A DNA stretch of 64,000 nt, taken from assembly GCA_000231825.2 (NCBI GenBank), contig JH720314.1, forward strand, positions 868,001-932,000, read 5' to 3'. Below, in pieces: positions 26,001-37,441 of the stretch. The notes beneath the pieces were generated by a model, which was not told the DNA's origin, did no database searches, and saw only the letters and a list, made by a program, of their open reading frames with translations. Position 1 is the first letter of the stretch. The number at the start of each line of letters is the position of its first letter. The position numbers were made by a program, and so were the translations under genes. Source of the DNA: Tetrahymena elliotti 4EA. Lineage: Eukaryota > Ciliophora > Oligohymenophorea > Hymenostomatida > Tetrahymenidae.

Positions 26001-27111
26001 TCAGGAAAACCAGTATGCATCTTTTTACCCATCCAATTAAGATCAAGCTCTTTATGAGTAATTAAAGCATCTTCATAAAATAGTTCATAGAATTTACCTA
26101 TTTAGCAAATAATATTATAATTAAAATTGCTTTTTACTAACTCATATCTTAAATTACCTAGCTTGAAAAATAGAACTTTATCAAAATTAGTAGACTTAAT
26201 ATCCCAATACTATCTCATGACTGGAGTTAACTATTTTAAGGCTTCAGGAGGGACATATAAAGTAGTGGGGTCATAATTGGGGTCAGTTCTCTTTCTCCTT
26301 TTTAAATCTTAAACATTTTCTGGTAATGCAAAATAAGGAGTAGTGTCATCTAATTAATCTACAGCTGCTCTAGCTAAATCGTTTTCTTAATCGCAATTAA
26401 TGAATTCATCTTCTCCTTTTTTATTTGTAGTTTACTTACTTGCAGATTTTTTAGCACTTCCTTCTCCAAATTTAGGTGTACTTTTTGTTGCTGTTCCTTT
26501 TAATTAAAAAAAAAATTGTTGAATAAAGATATTTTTCATTTTAGTGTTTTGCAACAATTAAAAAAAATCTCTCTACCCTTAGAAGCTGAAGCTGCTTTCT
26601 TAACAGGAGTTTTTTGTTAACTTTATTTTTATTTGCGCTTTGGCTTAACTTCTTCATCACTATCTTCAATGAAGTCATCATCATCTTCTTCCTCATCTCC
26701 TTCATCAAAATTTTCAATGTCATCTTCTTTAAAAGATTCATCATCATTATCTTCATCAATCATATCGTTCTTTTAAAATCTAATGCCTTTTTTTTAGCTA
26801 TTTTTTGAGGGAGTATTGTGAGAGAATTATTTTAAATCCTCTGGATTAAAAACATCATCTTCATCAGAATCTATTGCTAATTTGGGGCGCTTTAGATTAC
26901 TTTTTCTTGTACCTTAAGCATTTTAACTAGCTATTTCTGTGTCCTCACAAGTAGAAATATCCTTTTCTTCCTTGTTACTTTTTGAAGTTGCTTAAGAAAT
27001 TTGAGTTGACTCAGAGACTTTGTTTTAGCTTGCAGCCTAATCCTTTTCCATCTCTTCTCTTTTTCTTCTTTGTTGATTGCCAAAGAAGCTCAACAATGAA
27101 CTTTGCTTCAT
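23091..27111 (-). CDS. MSH6: DNA mismatch repair protein MSH6
   Basis: MutS-family ATPase that pairs with MSH2 to recognise base-base mismatches in the nucleus. The first residues [11 protein letters not shown] form a PCNA-interacting (PIP) box as in other MSH6 proteins. An acidic and basic low-complexity region follows, then the mismatch domain with [11 protein letters not shown], whose FYE is the mismatch-wedge Phe-x-Glu. The ATPase domain has Walker [11 protein letters not shown], the [13 protein letters not shown]alker B/signature region, and FATHYH. Length is about 1,250 residues, normal for MSH6. Introns I place: about 26500-26573, 25435-25488, 24193-24253 and 23289-23345, all with consistent phase. 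Start ATG 27111, TGA 23091-23093. I see no frameshift or lost catalytic residue, so the gene appears functional. The start is divergent from the 27366 gene, only ~250 nt away. Confidence 0.95.
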
Positions 27112-27365
27112 TAATATGAACTTAAAAATTTTATAAATTTTTTTAATTTCTTTTGAAATCCACAAAAAAAAACAAAAATTTTATGTTTAATAACTTTAAC
27201 AATTTATTAAATTTTGCTTATTTACTAACTTTTTTGCGCGATTTCGTAGCGGTAAATATTTATAATCTAAAAATATTTAATGACCTTTCAGGAGCGCAAA
27301 AATTTTATAAATTAAAAATTCAAAAAAATTTATATTTTATGAAATTAAGGTTATTAATTAAACAA

Positions 27366-27943
27366 ATGAAGATATCATATCTTATTGGATTCTGCTTAAT
27401 TTTTTTAAGCTTCACCATTCTATTTTAAATCAAAAAAGGTTTTAATTTAATTTTTCATCAAAAATTATTTTTTTTAAATCCTCTTTTAAACTAGAATCAG
27501 ACTTGAATAAGCCATCAAAGCAATTCTTTGAAGGTATGTATGAAGGATTTAACTTTACTCCTAACTACTAAACAATAAATAAAGTTAATCGCTTCAACGT
27601 AAATTTAACTAAGCTAGATGATAGCTTCAATACACTAGGATAAAGTCTTATTTATCCTGAAAAACAAAGACTAGCTATTGAATAAATATACAATTTTTTC
27701 ATAGATTTGAAAAGTTAAATTAATCCTTAGGATGAAGAGGGCTAGTACATTATTGACTAACACTTGATTATCTTTAAAAGCTTAGAAACATTCTAAGCTA
27801 AAGCATTAAGATCTTTTACAGACAATTAAATAAGTCCTGTCTTATTCTATTGGGATGTCTAAGATTTATTCCCTTACGGATTATACAAACAATATGGAAT
27901 AAATTTGATATACACATTAAAGCTTATGATTTTTGATGACTGA
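27366..27943 (+). CDS. Small protein with N-terminal signal/anchor; frame continues after TGA
   Basis: Starts with a clear hydrophobic leader, MKISYLIGFCLIFLSFTILF. A 5' splice site after ...QIKK (about 27437) and a 3' site near 27492 join it in phase to a second exon reading ESDLNKPSKQFFEGMYEG. The remainder is soluble, aromatic-rich and lumenal or extracellular in character (FYWDVQDLFPYGLYKQYG). The first in-frame TGA is at 27941-27943, after ...LMIFDD. Immediately downstream the same frame reads YCSFKQYPFYTQLFPYKIWK and then NPLYFGKTYYSFYSF, which looks equally protein-like, up to about 28080. So the gene may be longer with a nonsense mutation (W codon TGG to TGA), a selenocysteine TGA, or simply stop here. 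Family not recognised. Confidence 0.6.
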
Positions 27944-28084
27944 TACTGCTCATTCAAACAATATCCATTTTATACTTAGTTATTTCCTTACAAGATTTGG
28001 AAGTATTTGTCAAAGATTGATCAAATAAAACAAAAGAATCCTCTTTATTTTGGAAAGACTTATTACTCTTTTTATTCTTTTATA

Positions 28085-28642
28085 ACTAAAATATAAATTT
28101 GTAAAATAAAATAAAGATTAGTAATATTGTCTAATAAGTTTAATAATCGTAATTAAATATTTTTATATTTAAAAAAACTAACAAATTAAAATATTTTATA
28201 ATCAAAATCTTAACACTTAAATTTTAAATTTCAACGTTCTTAATTTAAATTCTTTCAGTTAAAATTAAAAATTTTCAAATTTTCAAATTAAAACTAAAAA
28301 AAGTAGATTTAAAAAATTTAGAGCATTTATTTATTTTTATTTTAATGATTAAATTATCACTTTTACTTTTTAAGAAAATATTTTATCTTAAATAAAGAAA
28401 TTAACGATATAAAATTTTTAACAATTCCTTTTAGATTTACGATTGATAAATTAAAATAGAAAGAACTTTAAAAATCAAAATTTTCAAAGATATCTATCTG
28501 ATTTGCTTAAAAAATTGAAAAAGACAGAAGACTTAAATTTAAATAAAAATACTTTTTAACTTAAAATAATTTTAAATAATTTCTGAGTTAAAAGGAAAAC
28601 AAAATATCTATCTAAGAAAATAAAAATTAAATAATCTTTTAT
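28085..28642. other. AT-rich convergent intergenic region
   Basis: Between the possible end of the 27366 gene and the stop of the poly(A) polymerase gene. Strongly A/T, no gene. This is where a SECIS element would need to lie if the 27941 TGA encoded selenocysteine; I could not see a convincing one by eye. Confidence 0.4.
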
Positions 28643-31600
28643 TCAATATGGAAATTAATATTAAAATGGATATTGCTGTTGCTAGACTGAGGGTATAACC
28701 CAAGCATCTTATATGTCCATAATTTTTCCAGGTAAATAAAATAATCTTTTGAGAATGAGGCAAGGTTTTCTTTGCTATTCTTTAATCTCTCTTTCATTTT
28801 TGCAAGCATGACAAACATACATAGTATGCATGATTGTATATGAGCAGGCCATGGCAGTCTATAAAATATATAAAAAATGAGGATTTAATTTAAAGTTTAA
28901 TAAAAGATTTACCTTAATTTTATTATAATTAAAAGATGATTTAGCAACATTATTTGAATAATTCTAGGGATCCAAGATATGAATCTTTTATTCATTCTAT
29001 TATTTTTATATTTAAATTATTTTTAAAAGTATGAAAATAAAATAATTTATTTACACCAACTGTAAAATTTGAGAAATAATTAATATTTAGTTGATTTTAA
29101 TCCATTCCTCCTTATTAATCTATCTTCTTGGGAGCTATGAATCTAGCCTTTTATTCATCAAATCCATAATATAATAAAAATTATATGAGCAACTCTCCCT
29201 CACTTGCAGGTAAATCATTAGTACTTTGCTTTTACTGATTAAAAATAAATTTGATCACAATATAATTTGGTTGTTCATAATTAAAGTTACTTGAATAAAA
29301 TAAACTAACATTAAAATTAAAGAGTAAGAGCTTAGACCTCCTTTATATGTATCATTCATTTCTAAACTGTGGAGGAACTATTTTAAAACTAGCACTAGAG
29401 GTTTGAGATGCCCATAAGCATTTATATAGTTATTAACTAAATCAACGCACTTAGTACCATTATGTTTTCCTTCTTAAATAGTAATATCTAGTTTTTTATA
29501 GTCATACTATTTAGTGCAAGTAACCTTCAAAACAGGCATAGTAGCACTCTTTATATTCAAAATGCCTTCAACTAAATCAGTATGAGCCTTTCATAAAAAG
29601 ATATTTAAAATTAAAATTAATTTAAATGTGTATATTATTGTATATTTACTTGGAGAAGTTATTCTATTTTATTTAAGAATGATTGATGACTGTTATCTGT
29701 GACTCCAGTAACATCAACAACAATATCGATATCAGACCAAGGCAAGCATAATTTTGTGGCATATGAACCATATTTATTCAATTTAATATTAGGGTTACTT
29801 TATTTTATAATATCTTCAACTTTTTTAATTAACTCATCGAAAGTAGGTTCCATTTTTTAATTATAATCATCTACTTCTCTTTCGAATTCCCTTATTTCTC
29901 TATTTAGATGAGGAATAAGTTCTTTTTTATCAAGCATTTGAGTATTTTTGAAGTAATTTATACTTGGGTCTTCGTTCTTATGAAACATCAATTCTTAATC
30001 CCAATCTAGAATACCATTAGCACAGTTAAAGGGATCCTTATTATTGCATGAATAATGTAAATTTGTAGATTTTTGAGAATCTAATTAACTTAAAATCTCA
30101 CCTACTTCACCCTTAGAATTTAATAATCTTAACAATTCCTAAGTTTAATATTTGATTAATCATGTATCTAAAAGAAATTATAATATGGTTACTTCATTTT
30201 TTTGTTTGAGATTTTACTTTTCCTATTCAATTAACTATAATTTCATTTTTAAATCTTTGTTTTCATTTTTCTTTATTAAAAAATAATTGTTAAATTAATT
30301 TTTCAAATAGAAATCATAAAAATTTACTATTTAAACCATGACCTTGTCTATGTTATAGAAGTAAGCAATAAACTAAATAATAAAAAAAATAATTTAACTC
30401 ATTTTAATCAAAAATTAAAGAAAAAAATATTACTTATGCTTTTTAATTTAAGTCATTTTTTTTTGGTTCATCAGAAATGTCAATTGAAATTTTATTAGGA
30501 TTTATTTTGGTTATTATAGATGTTTTCATAAGATCATAGAGCTTAATAGATTCTGGCCAAAAAGGATACTCTTCAGCTGCATTTGAAGGAGATGGAGTTT
30601 ATTGTAGTTATTAAGAATTTGCAATTTAATTTTAAGGGATGGGTGTTTAAACTTGATTATTTTTATAGGAGGGAGCATATTGCTAATGAGGTTACTGATG
30701 AGAACCATTTATGCCAGGTAATATATTCTGGTTTGGAATTCCTACCTGATTAATAGGACTCTTTTATGTATAATTAAAATTAGTGTTTCCTCTATTTACA
30801 TTTGTTGTGATCTAGCCCTATTACAATTACTAATTTTGTAAATTTTTACTTCTATCTACATGCTGTTAGCCAGAATAATTTTGAATTTGCTATCCAAATT
30901 ATGGATTCTTGCTTAAATTACTTTAGTTGGTAACATTAGTATTTATATTATTATTAGCTTTTATATTTTACATAGAATTAAATGATTAAGTAGGAGAAGA
31001 AAAATTAGTTTGTTAATTTTAATTAATAATATTGTTTTGAAGATTATTTTATTGGCTTGGTGTTTGATTAACTTACTATGAATTTAATTAAAACTCTGTA
31101 CTGGCTTAATTTAATTACTTTTTACTTTATTAGCTGCTACTCACATTTTAATTATTTTAAGCCTGCTATGGCTATTGTTGCTGTTATTGTTATAATCCGT
31201 TCATAACATTGCTATTCTCTTAAGTTTACTCCTTTTATTCTTTTACTTATTAATTGCTATTTTAATTCTTGCTACCCTCATCTTCACTTTTATAATTACT
31301 TTGCTATGCATTCTATTATTAACTCTAATTTTATTACTAGGTATTTTAACTTTTTTATTGATCTTCTTGAATAATTTCATTTTTTATTTAAGTTTCTGCT
31401 ACTTTCTCATTTGAAGAATCCATAGTTTATTTTTACTAATTTTAAACAATTTATTTGTCTTAATTTTAAACAGCTTATTTATCTTAATTCTAAATAGTTT
31501 ATGTATCCTAATTCTAAACAGTTTATTTGTCTTAATTCTAAACAGTTTATTTGTTTTAATTTTAAACTGTTTATATATCTGAATTCTAAACAGTTTATTT

Positions 31601-33171
31601 CTCTTCCTGCTTTGTAGCTAAAATGTCCTCCAAATTGTTTTATTTAACTTCTTATACTACTTAGATATTTTAATTATTATTTTGATCCTCTAATTACTAT
31701 AATCTTAACTTTTCTTCTTCCTCCTTTTAAAAAAAACTCTTTAAAATAATGTTTAAATAGAAAATAATTATTTTAAAAGTTTGATGTTTGTTTTACTTAG
31801 ATTTTTGATTAAATTAAGCCTTTTTTGTCTTCGTAGGCAACCTCTAATGCAGTTTGTGAGTTGTTATTTTATATCTTTAAGTTAGGATTAACTGATAGAA
31901 GACTCTCTAATATGTCTTTCCTTTTTTATTTTCTAGCAGCAATATGAGTAGCTGTATCACCTATTTTTACACAAATAAATTTGATGCTAAAATTCAAAAA
32001 TACATAAAATTTACCTTATTTATCAATTGCATCCACATCAATTTTGTATTTTAATAACAAATCAACAGTTTCTGCCCATTGATTAATAACACAGGCATGG
32101 AGTAGAGGAATTTCTCCTTTAGCTTCATCAATATATTTTATATTTGGATTAGCTCCATGTTCTAAAAGTAACTCTATAACTTATAAGTGATCTTGACCAG
32201 ATGCTTTTTAAAATCTTATAGAATGTATTAAAGCAGATTCTCCTCTTTTGTCAGTTTTATTAATTTATACATCTTTATTCTGCAAAAGTGATTTAACTAC
32301 CTAAACCATCTACTTTTAAGATGCCTTCATCAAGACTGTAACACCGTTATCTTTTTTAATTCAATTAAAAATTAGCATCTAAACACATGAAAAATTTGAA
32401 AATATTTGTATGAGCTTGAAAAGTCTTTTTTTCTTTAATCAATATAACCTATTGTCATTTTGACATTTTAAAAATATTTTCTAAAATGAAGTGTTTCTTT
32501 TAAATGTGAGCATACAATTTCAACTCACACACCATGAGATTAAGCTCTATAAAATAATACATATTTTGATAATTACCTTCATCGAGAGGATGATAATTTG
32601 GATTAATTTCTACCCTATTTTTATATTGAATTTATTTTAATACTCATTCAATTAATCAAATATTAAGAAAAGCTCAGCTTTAGGCATGAACAAGTTTTGA
32701 ATGCAATTTTTATAAATTTTTGCAAATCTGATATTAAATTATCTCACTATTTTAAAACTGTTAGAATAATTCTCATTTATTGGAAGCAAAATGATTTTTA
32801 TAATTTAAATGAAGCTAGTTCTTTTGTTTAAGAGAAATGATTTATTTGCAAAGAAAAAGATTTTACTTATTCATCAAAAAGACAGCACATTATTGATGTT
32901 CCCTGTTTTCGTTATAATTTTCTATAAGCTTAAATAAAATTTAACTCATTTACAATTTATCAAATTTATCATTTGTGGATTCTATATGGTCTTTAAAGTA
33001 CTCTTCAAACTTATCTAATTTACCATCTTTAATTATTTGATTTTAAAGCAGAGTTTATGCACAATCCTAATTCAAACTGTTTTAAGTAGTTTATGCTGAT
33101 CTGTTTTATGGTTGGCTACCAAATAACTATTTAACTCCTTCTAAATCATTTCCTTGCTTTTTGTTATCCAT
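28643..33171 (-). CDS. Ankyrin-repeat / Trf4-type noncanonical poly(A) polymerase fusion
   Basis: Read as one gene: ATG 33171, TGA 28643-28645. Exons 33171-32867, 32614-32577, 32350-32015 and 31960-31797 encode ankyrin repeats (NGVTVLMKAS, GESALIHSIR, HGANPN, GEIPLLHACV, GDTATHIAARK). A 58-nt intron (31796-31739) keeps phase 0 into an exon that runs through seven octapeptide repeats (31608-31441), then the ATG at 31423, a Q/N-rich stretch to about 30640, and the nucleotidyltransferase: GSYATKLCLPWSDIDIVVDV (GS and DxD), then LDITIQEGKHNGTKC, YKGGLSSYSLILMLV and DPQNYSNNVAKSSF. This matches Trf4/PAPD5/TENT4 enzymes, which add short A-tails for nuclear RNA surveillance. Further introns lie near 30320-30440, 29590-29655 and 28860-29200. 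If the 58-nt intron is not used, two genes (ankyrin and polymerase, starting at 31423) would result. Both domain identities are strong. Confidence 0.75.
31441..31608. repeat. Seven tandem 24-bp repeats, in frame (octapeptide)
   Basis: Unit length is exactly 24 bp, seven imperfect copies. Since 24 is a multiple of 3 and TAA/TAG are Q, on the minus strand each copy encodes an octapeptide like VQNQDKQT, inside the fused gene. In units 31441, 31465, 31489, 31513, 31537, 31561 and 31585 most differences are single bases. Confidence 0.9.
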
Positions 33172-34331
33172 AGTGATATCTTGCTTTTGTTTATATGGTA
33201 TTATTAAATAATGTTTGTATTGTTTAGATAATTAGTGTTATTTCTTTCCTTATTGCCTATTAAAAAGTAATTAAAACTCTTACTAAAGCTTTTAAGTGCT
33301 ATCTTTATTTTTAATTGAAAAATTATTATTATCAATCAATAATTAAGATTTTATGTTTATAAAAACTAAATTCTTTTTTATAAAATTCGATGAATATTTT
33401 GATAAAAAATCCTTCTTTAGATTATTGTATTAGCTTTTTCTTTTATTATAAAATTTCAAAATTTTTCGAAAATATTAATTAAAAAGCAATTTGTAATCAG
33501 AAATGGATCATAACTCATCTATTTTGGTAAACTCACCACCCACACACATTTCCATTTGATTCTCTTTCTTTCCTTTTTTGTAAGCTTTTTTAAAGAAATA
33601 AAATATTTAATTAGTAAAATAAACATTATCTATCTCAATAAAAGAATTCTTTAAAATATTTTTAAAACTCTTACTTGATTGTTGGTAGTGTAGTTCTCAA
33701 GATTTATTTTTATTTTTAAAAAAATTAAGTTAAATTACACAAAAACGGTTAAAGTAAAAATGCATCATTCATTACAAATTCTTTTAAATTTAATTTTTTT
33801 TATTAAAGTAGAAGAAATCTAATTTTTTTTTCATGAATATTCCTGCAATACTAATTTAAAGAATATCTTGATCAAAAATAGATAACTACTTAAAAAATGT
33901 ATTATTTTGATTATCATTTCAATTTAATTAGAATGAATGAAATCTAATTAATGATTGAAAATAATTTGAAAAATGAATGTGATTGTTTTAATTTTTTTAA
34001 AGATAAACATTTGATTTATAAATAGACAAATCTTTTATTGATGGAATAATACCTATTTTTATTTGTTTATGACAATCAGCAAAGAAAGTTGTATAATTAA
34101 TTAAAGAAGAATATATTTATATATTAATTGCAAAAATATATCAATTAAATATTTTAAAAAAATTTAGTGATCATTTTGAAATATTTATTTAATTTTTTAT
34201 TGATTATTTTATCAATTTAATAATGACACACAAAAAAATCAAAAATTAAAAAATCTTTTCATAAAATTAAAAAATATTAAAAATATAAATAGAAGATATC
34301 TAATACTACAAACTATTTTACTTTAAAAAGA
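33172..34331. other. AT-rich divergent intergenic region
   Basis: Between the ATG of the ankyrin/poly(A) polymerase gene (minus) and that of prefoldin subunit 5 (plus); it must carry both promoters. A/T runs only, no gene seen. Confidence 0.5.
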
Positions 34332-35117
34332 ATGTCCGAAAATAAAGATCAAAAAGCTATCCCCATCGACAAGTTGAATCCCAAGCAACTCATTGAAATT
34401 AAGAAGAGCTTAGAAGAGGTAAATAATAGTTTTTTTAATATATAAAGGCTTGCTTAATTGTATTTGAACGTCAACAAAATTGTTAAGTTATCAATTACAA
34501 TAGTAATTACAAATTAATACCAATATGAAATCGAATTAAGAACTTAAAAGTTGTAACTATGAATGAATTATAAATCTCATTTTTATTATTAAATAGGAAA
34601 TTTAAGTTTTGAATTAATCCTTGGGTCAATTTAAGGTAGCAATTAGCAAGTATGAAGAAAGTAAACTTATTCTTAGATCTCTTGAAGGTGCTAAGAATAA
34701 CTAAGAAGTCCTTGTACCTATTACAAGCAGCTTATATGTTCCTGGTAATTATTTTTATTTAGTAGCAATGCAAAGTTTTTAAAATTAGCATTTTAAGTTG
34801 AGATAAAGTTATTTCTTTTTGAAATAGGATTGCTATTTTAATATAACCTTTTAAAAATTTACAATGATATTTTAAAATAAATAGGATCCCTTAAAAATAA
34901 AGATTAAGTTTTGATCGATTATGGTACTGGTTACTATGTTGAAAGAAATTTACTTTAAGCTAACTAATTTTGCAATAGAAAACTTGAGATGATTAGAGAT
35001 AGTTAAGATAAGCTTACTAACTTGATTTCATCTAAAGCTAACTTTTTAGATAAAATTAATATGGAAATTTAAAAGAAATATGCCATGTTTTAACAAGAAT
35101 AAGCCAGAAAGTAATGA
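34332..35117 (+). CDS. PFDN5: Prefoldin subunit 5
   Basis: 155 residues in three exons: 34332-34418, 34597-34744 and 34885-35117, with phase-consistent GT..AG junctions and TGA at 35115-35117. Prefoldin 5 is an alpha-type subunit of the hexameric chaperone that hands nascent actin and tubulin to the CCT chaperonin. Visible marks: N-terminal helix with PIDKLNPKQLIEIKKSLEEE, the beta-hairpin core LVPITSSLYVPG and DQVLIDYGTGYYVER, then a C-terminal coiled coil. The L-x-P-I-T-x-S-x-Y-V-P-G motif is diagnostic. Length fits the family (about 150 residues). Confidence 0.92.
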
Positions 35118-35627
35118 AAAAAAGTATTAAAGTAATAAATCTATAGCATAAATCCTTTCCTCAAGTTTTGTGTTGCAATCTTAATCTTAAAATTACAAAT
35201 CAAAAGACTTTTTAAATTATCTTAATTTTTGATAGAGGAGTTAACATAGATTTAGTTATAACTTAATTTAGATATATTAAATTTAATTAATTGCATTAAT
35301 TCTATATGTTTTATTAATGTATTAATCTTTTCTTTTATCATTATGATAATTATCAAGTTCTCTTTTATATATCATACTAACAAAGAAATAAACTTTTTAA
35401 TTTAATTAATAAATCTATTTCTAAATTTAAAAAATTTAACATTCAATACAAAACTATTCTAAAACTTAATATTAAACTGAAAATTTTAATTTGGTGATTA
35501 TTTTTGAATAAAAAAATTATAATTTATTTTTAAATTATTTCTTATTTAATTTTTAGAGTTTAATTAGGATTAAATTTTAATCAAGGTATTTATTATTTAA
35601 TACGAAAGATATAATATAAATTTTTAT
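35118..35627. other. AT-rich convergent intergenic region
   Basis: Between the stops of PFDN5 and the first tandem membrane-protein gene. Nothing but A/T runs; a 3' UTR pair. Confidence 0.5.
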
Positions 35628-37094
35628 TCAAACATCATATAAATCATAAATAATTTATTTTGGGTTAAAAGACATTTACCCATGTAAATATTTATAAAAG
35701 GAAGTTAGTTGTAGGTTGGAAGATAAATTATGAAGCATAATATTTTTTAGTTGTGGCATCTATATCTTTTCTATCATTTTTTGAGTAGGTTTTGTAAACA
35801 AAAATCCTTTTTCTGTTCTTGATATGATTACTTAGAAAAAATTATTTCTTAATATCATTTATTCGATAATTTTATTTAAAAGATCTGTGTGGATATTTTA
35901 AAAATCTATTGATATAGTTTCATAGTAGCAATCTAAATATTAAAAAAAATAGAATCTATTTTTAAAATTTATTTATTCATATTCTAACTAACAAATCTTC
36001 TCAGCTAAAATTAGAATTTCGTTTTTAAATTTTGTTTATTATATTTTTTACTCTACTTGTTATTAATTTGTAAACTTCTTAAGATTTATTTCAACTAATA
36101 TTTGATAGTTATTCCTATTGTTTAGTTTATCGTTAACGTTAGAAATGTCTTCTTCTCTCTAAATAGAAAATACCTTTGTTTTGAACAAAAAGATAAATAT
36201 TTTTTTAAAGTCAAGCACTAATTCTAAAATAGTCAATCCAAAAGTTAAGTATGTGAATATGTATCTTACATAATCACTAGAAAATTATTGAAAATCAAAA
36301 ATTTCTTAATGGCTAAATCCAATTAAGATAATACATCTCAATAGCTAACTAAAATAAGCAGATATTTCAAGATATATTTTGGTTTTTGAAACAATCTATT
36401 TAAAGACTAAAAAGTTGTTGCATATTGCAAGACCTAGAATCTAAGCCAGTTTTTGTAATTTAAACTTTGGATATTTAATAACAAAAATACCCAAAAGTAT
36501 AAGTATTAGAATAAACAATTAATAAAAGGCTAGATTTAATCCTGAACTATCAGTATAATAACTTAAAGTAGCAATACTTATGTAATATGGGAAAAAATTA
36601 AGTAAAATTTCTAATGCAATTTTAGGTTTTTTCTTAATATTTTATATTTCTAAAGTAATAATTAGAGCAATTATATCAGCTATAAAGAGTATATAATTAA
36701 TAGCAATTGCAATCTTTAAATTATTGCTTATATGGATATTTCTTAATATTCCAGCATAGAAAAAGAAAATAAGCTCAAGCAATGTCTAAGGAACTACTCT
36801 CCAAGCCAAAAAATAAGCTAAATAAAATTCATGTATCATTTTAAAAGGATAATATAGAAATCCAACCTAAAAAATATCTAAAATCCAAGATATTTTGGAA
36901 GTATTATTAACGCATAACCCAAATAGGCAAACAAATTTATCTATTCCATACACAGTAAAATAAATTATGAAGTAAACAAGCTCACTCTAGCCAATATCTT
37001 CTTGTAAATATATCAAAATAGACAAGACTGTACTTAGCACATTAGCAGAATAGTACAAAAATAGACTGCAAAAAGCTAGTTTTCTATGATGCAT
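35628..37094 (-). CDS. Multi-pass membrane protein, tandem copy A
   Basis: Intronless, about 488 residues, ATG at 37094 and TGA at 35628-35630. The start MHHRKLAFCSLFLYYSANVL is shared with the neighbouring copy. About eight or nine hydrophobic stretches are visible in the first ~330 residues (for example FVCLFGLC, YILFIADIIALIITLEI, ILILLGIFVIKY), then a hydrophilic C-terminal half with a short coiled coil (QILVEINLKKF, VEQKIQQTKFKNEILILAEK) and the end SRTEKGFLFTKPTQKM. It resembles no family I know. Copy B at 37442-38902 is a close paralogue, so this looks like a recent lineage-specific duplication. Confidence 0.88.
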
Positions 37095-37441
37095 TTGCTA
37101 TTTTTTATTACTGGACTTCAATTTGTATTTCTATCTCTTAATCAAAAAAAAAAAATATTTAATAATTTAATTTAATTATATGTTTGATGGTGGGTGATAT
37201 TTTCCCAACAATAAGACTTAGAAGTTTATCTGAAATATAGAAAATTTTTATTGTCAGCTTTCATCATAAATTTTTGAAATTCTAGTAAATAAAGCAATTC
37301 CAGTATCCTTTAAAAATTAAAAGACAACATTATTAAAATTTAAATAAAGCTTAAAAATATTTAAATTATTTTTTTAAATATTAAATTAGTCCTTGAAAAA
37401 TATCTTTTTTGATGTACAAAAAATATAAAATAAATTTGTAT
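37095..37441. other. Intergenic spacer between tandem paralogues
   Basis: About 350 bp. Its upstream-of-start part shares similar stretches with the region upstream of copy B (39030-39120, an AGCTTTCATCA motif followed by AATTCTAGT), so the duplicated block includes 5' flank as well as the gene. Confidence 0.6.

Noticed and set aside
26541..26759. Out-of-frame M/K-rich minus-strand frame
   Set aside because: Other-frame reading of the acidic low-complexity stretch of MSH6.
27153..27428. Upstream start for the 27366 gene
   Set aside because: The segment before 27366 is UTR-like, while ATG 27366 gives an ideal hydrophobic leader and the spliced exon fits in phase.
31423..31738. ATG 31423 as the sole start of a separate poly(A) polymerase gene
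   Set aside because: The upstream frame is open and in phase for 315 nt and joins the ankyrin exons by a good intron; kept only as an alternative.
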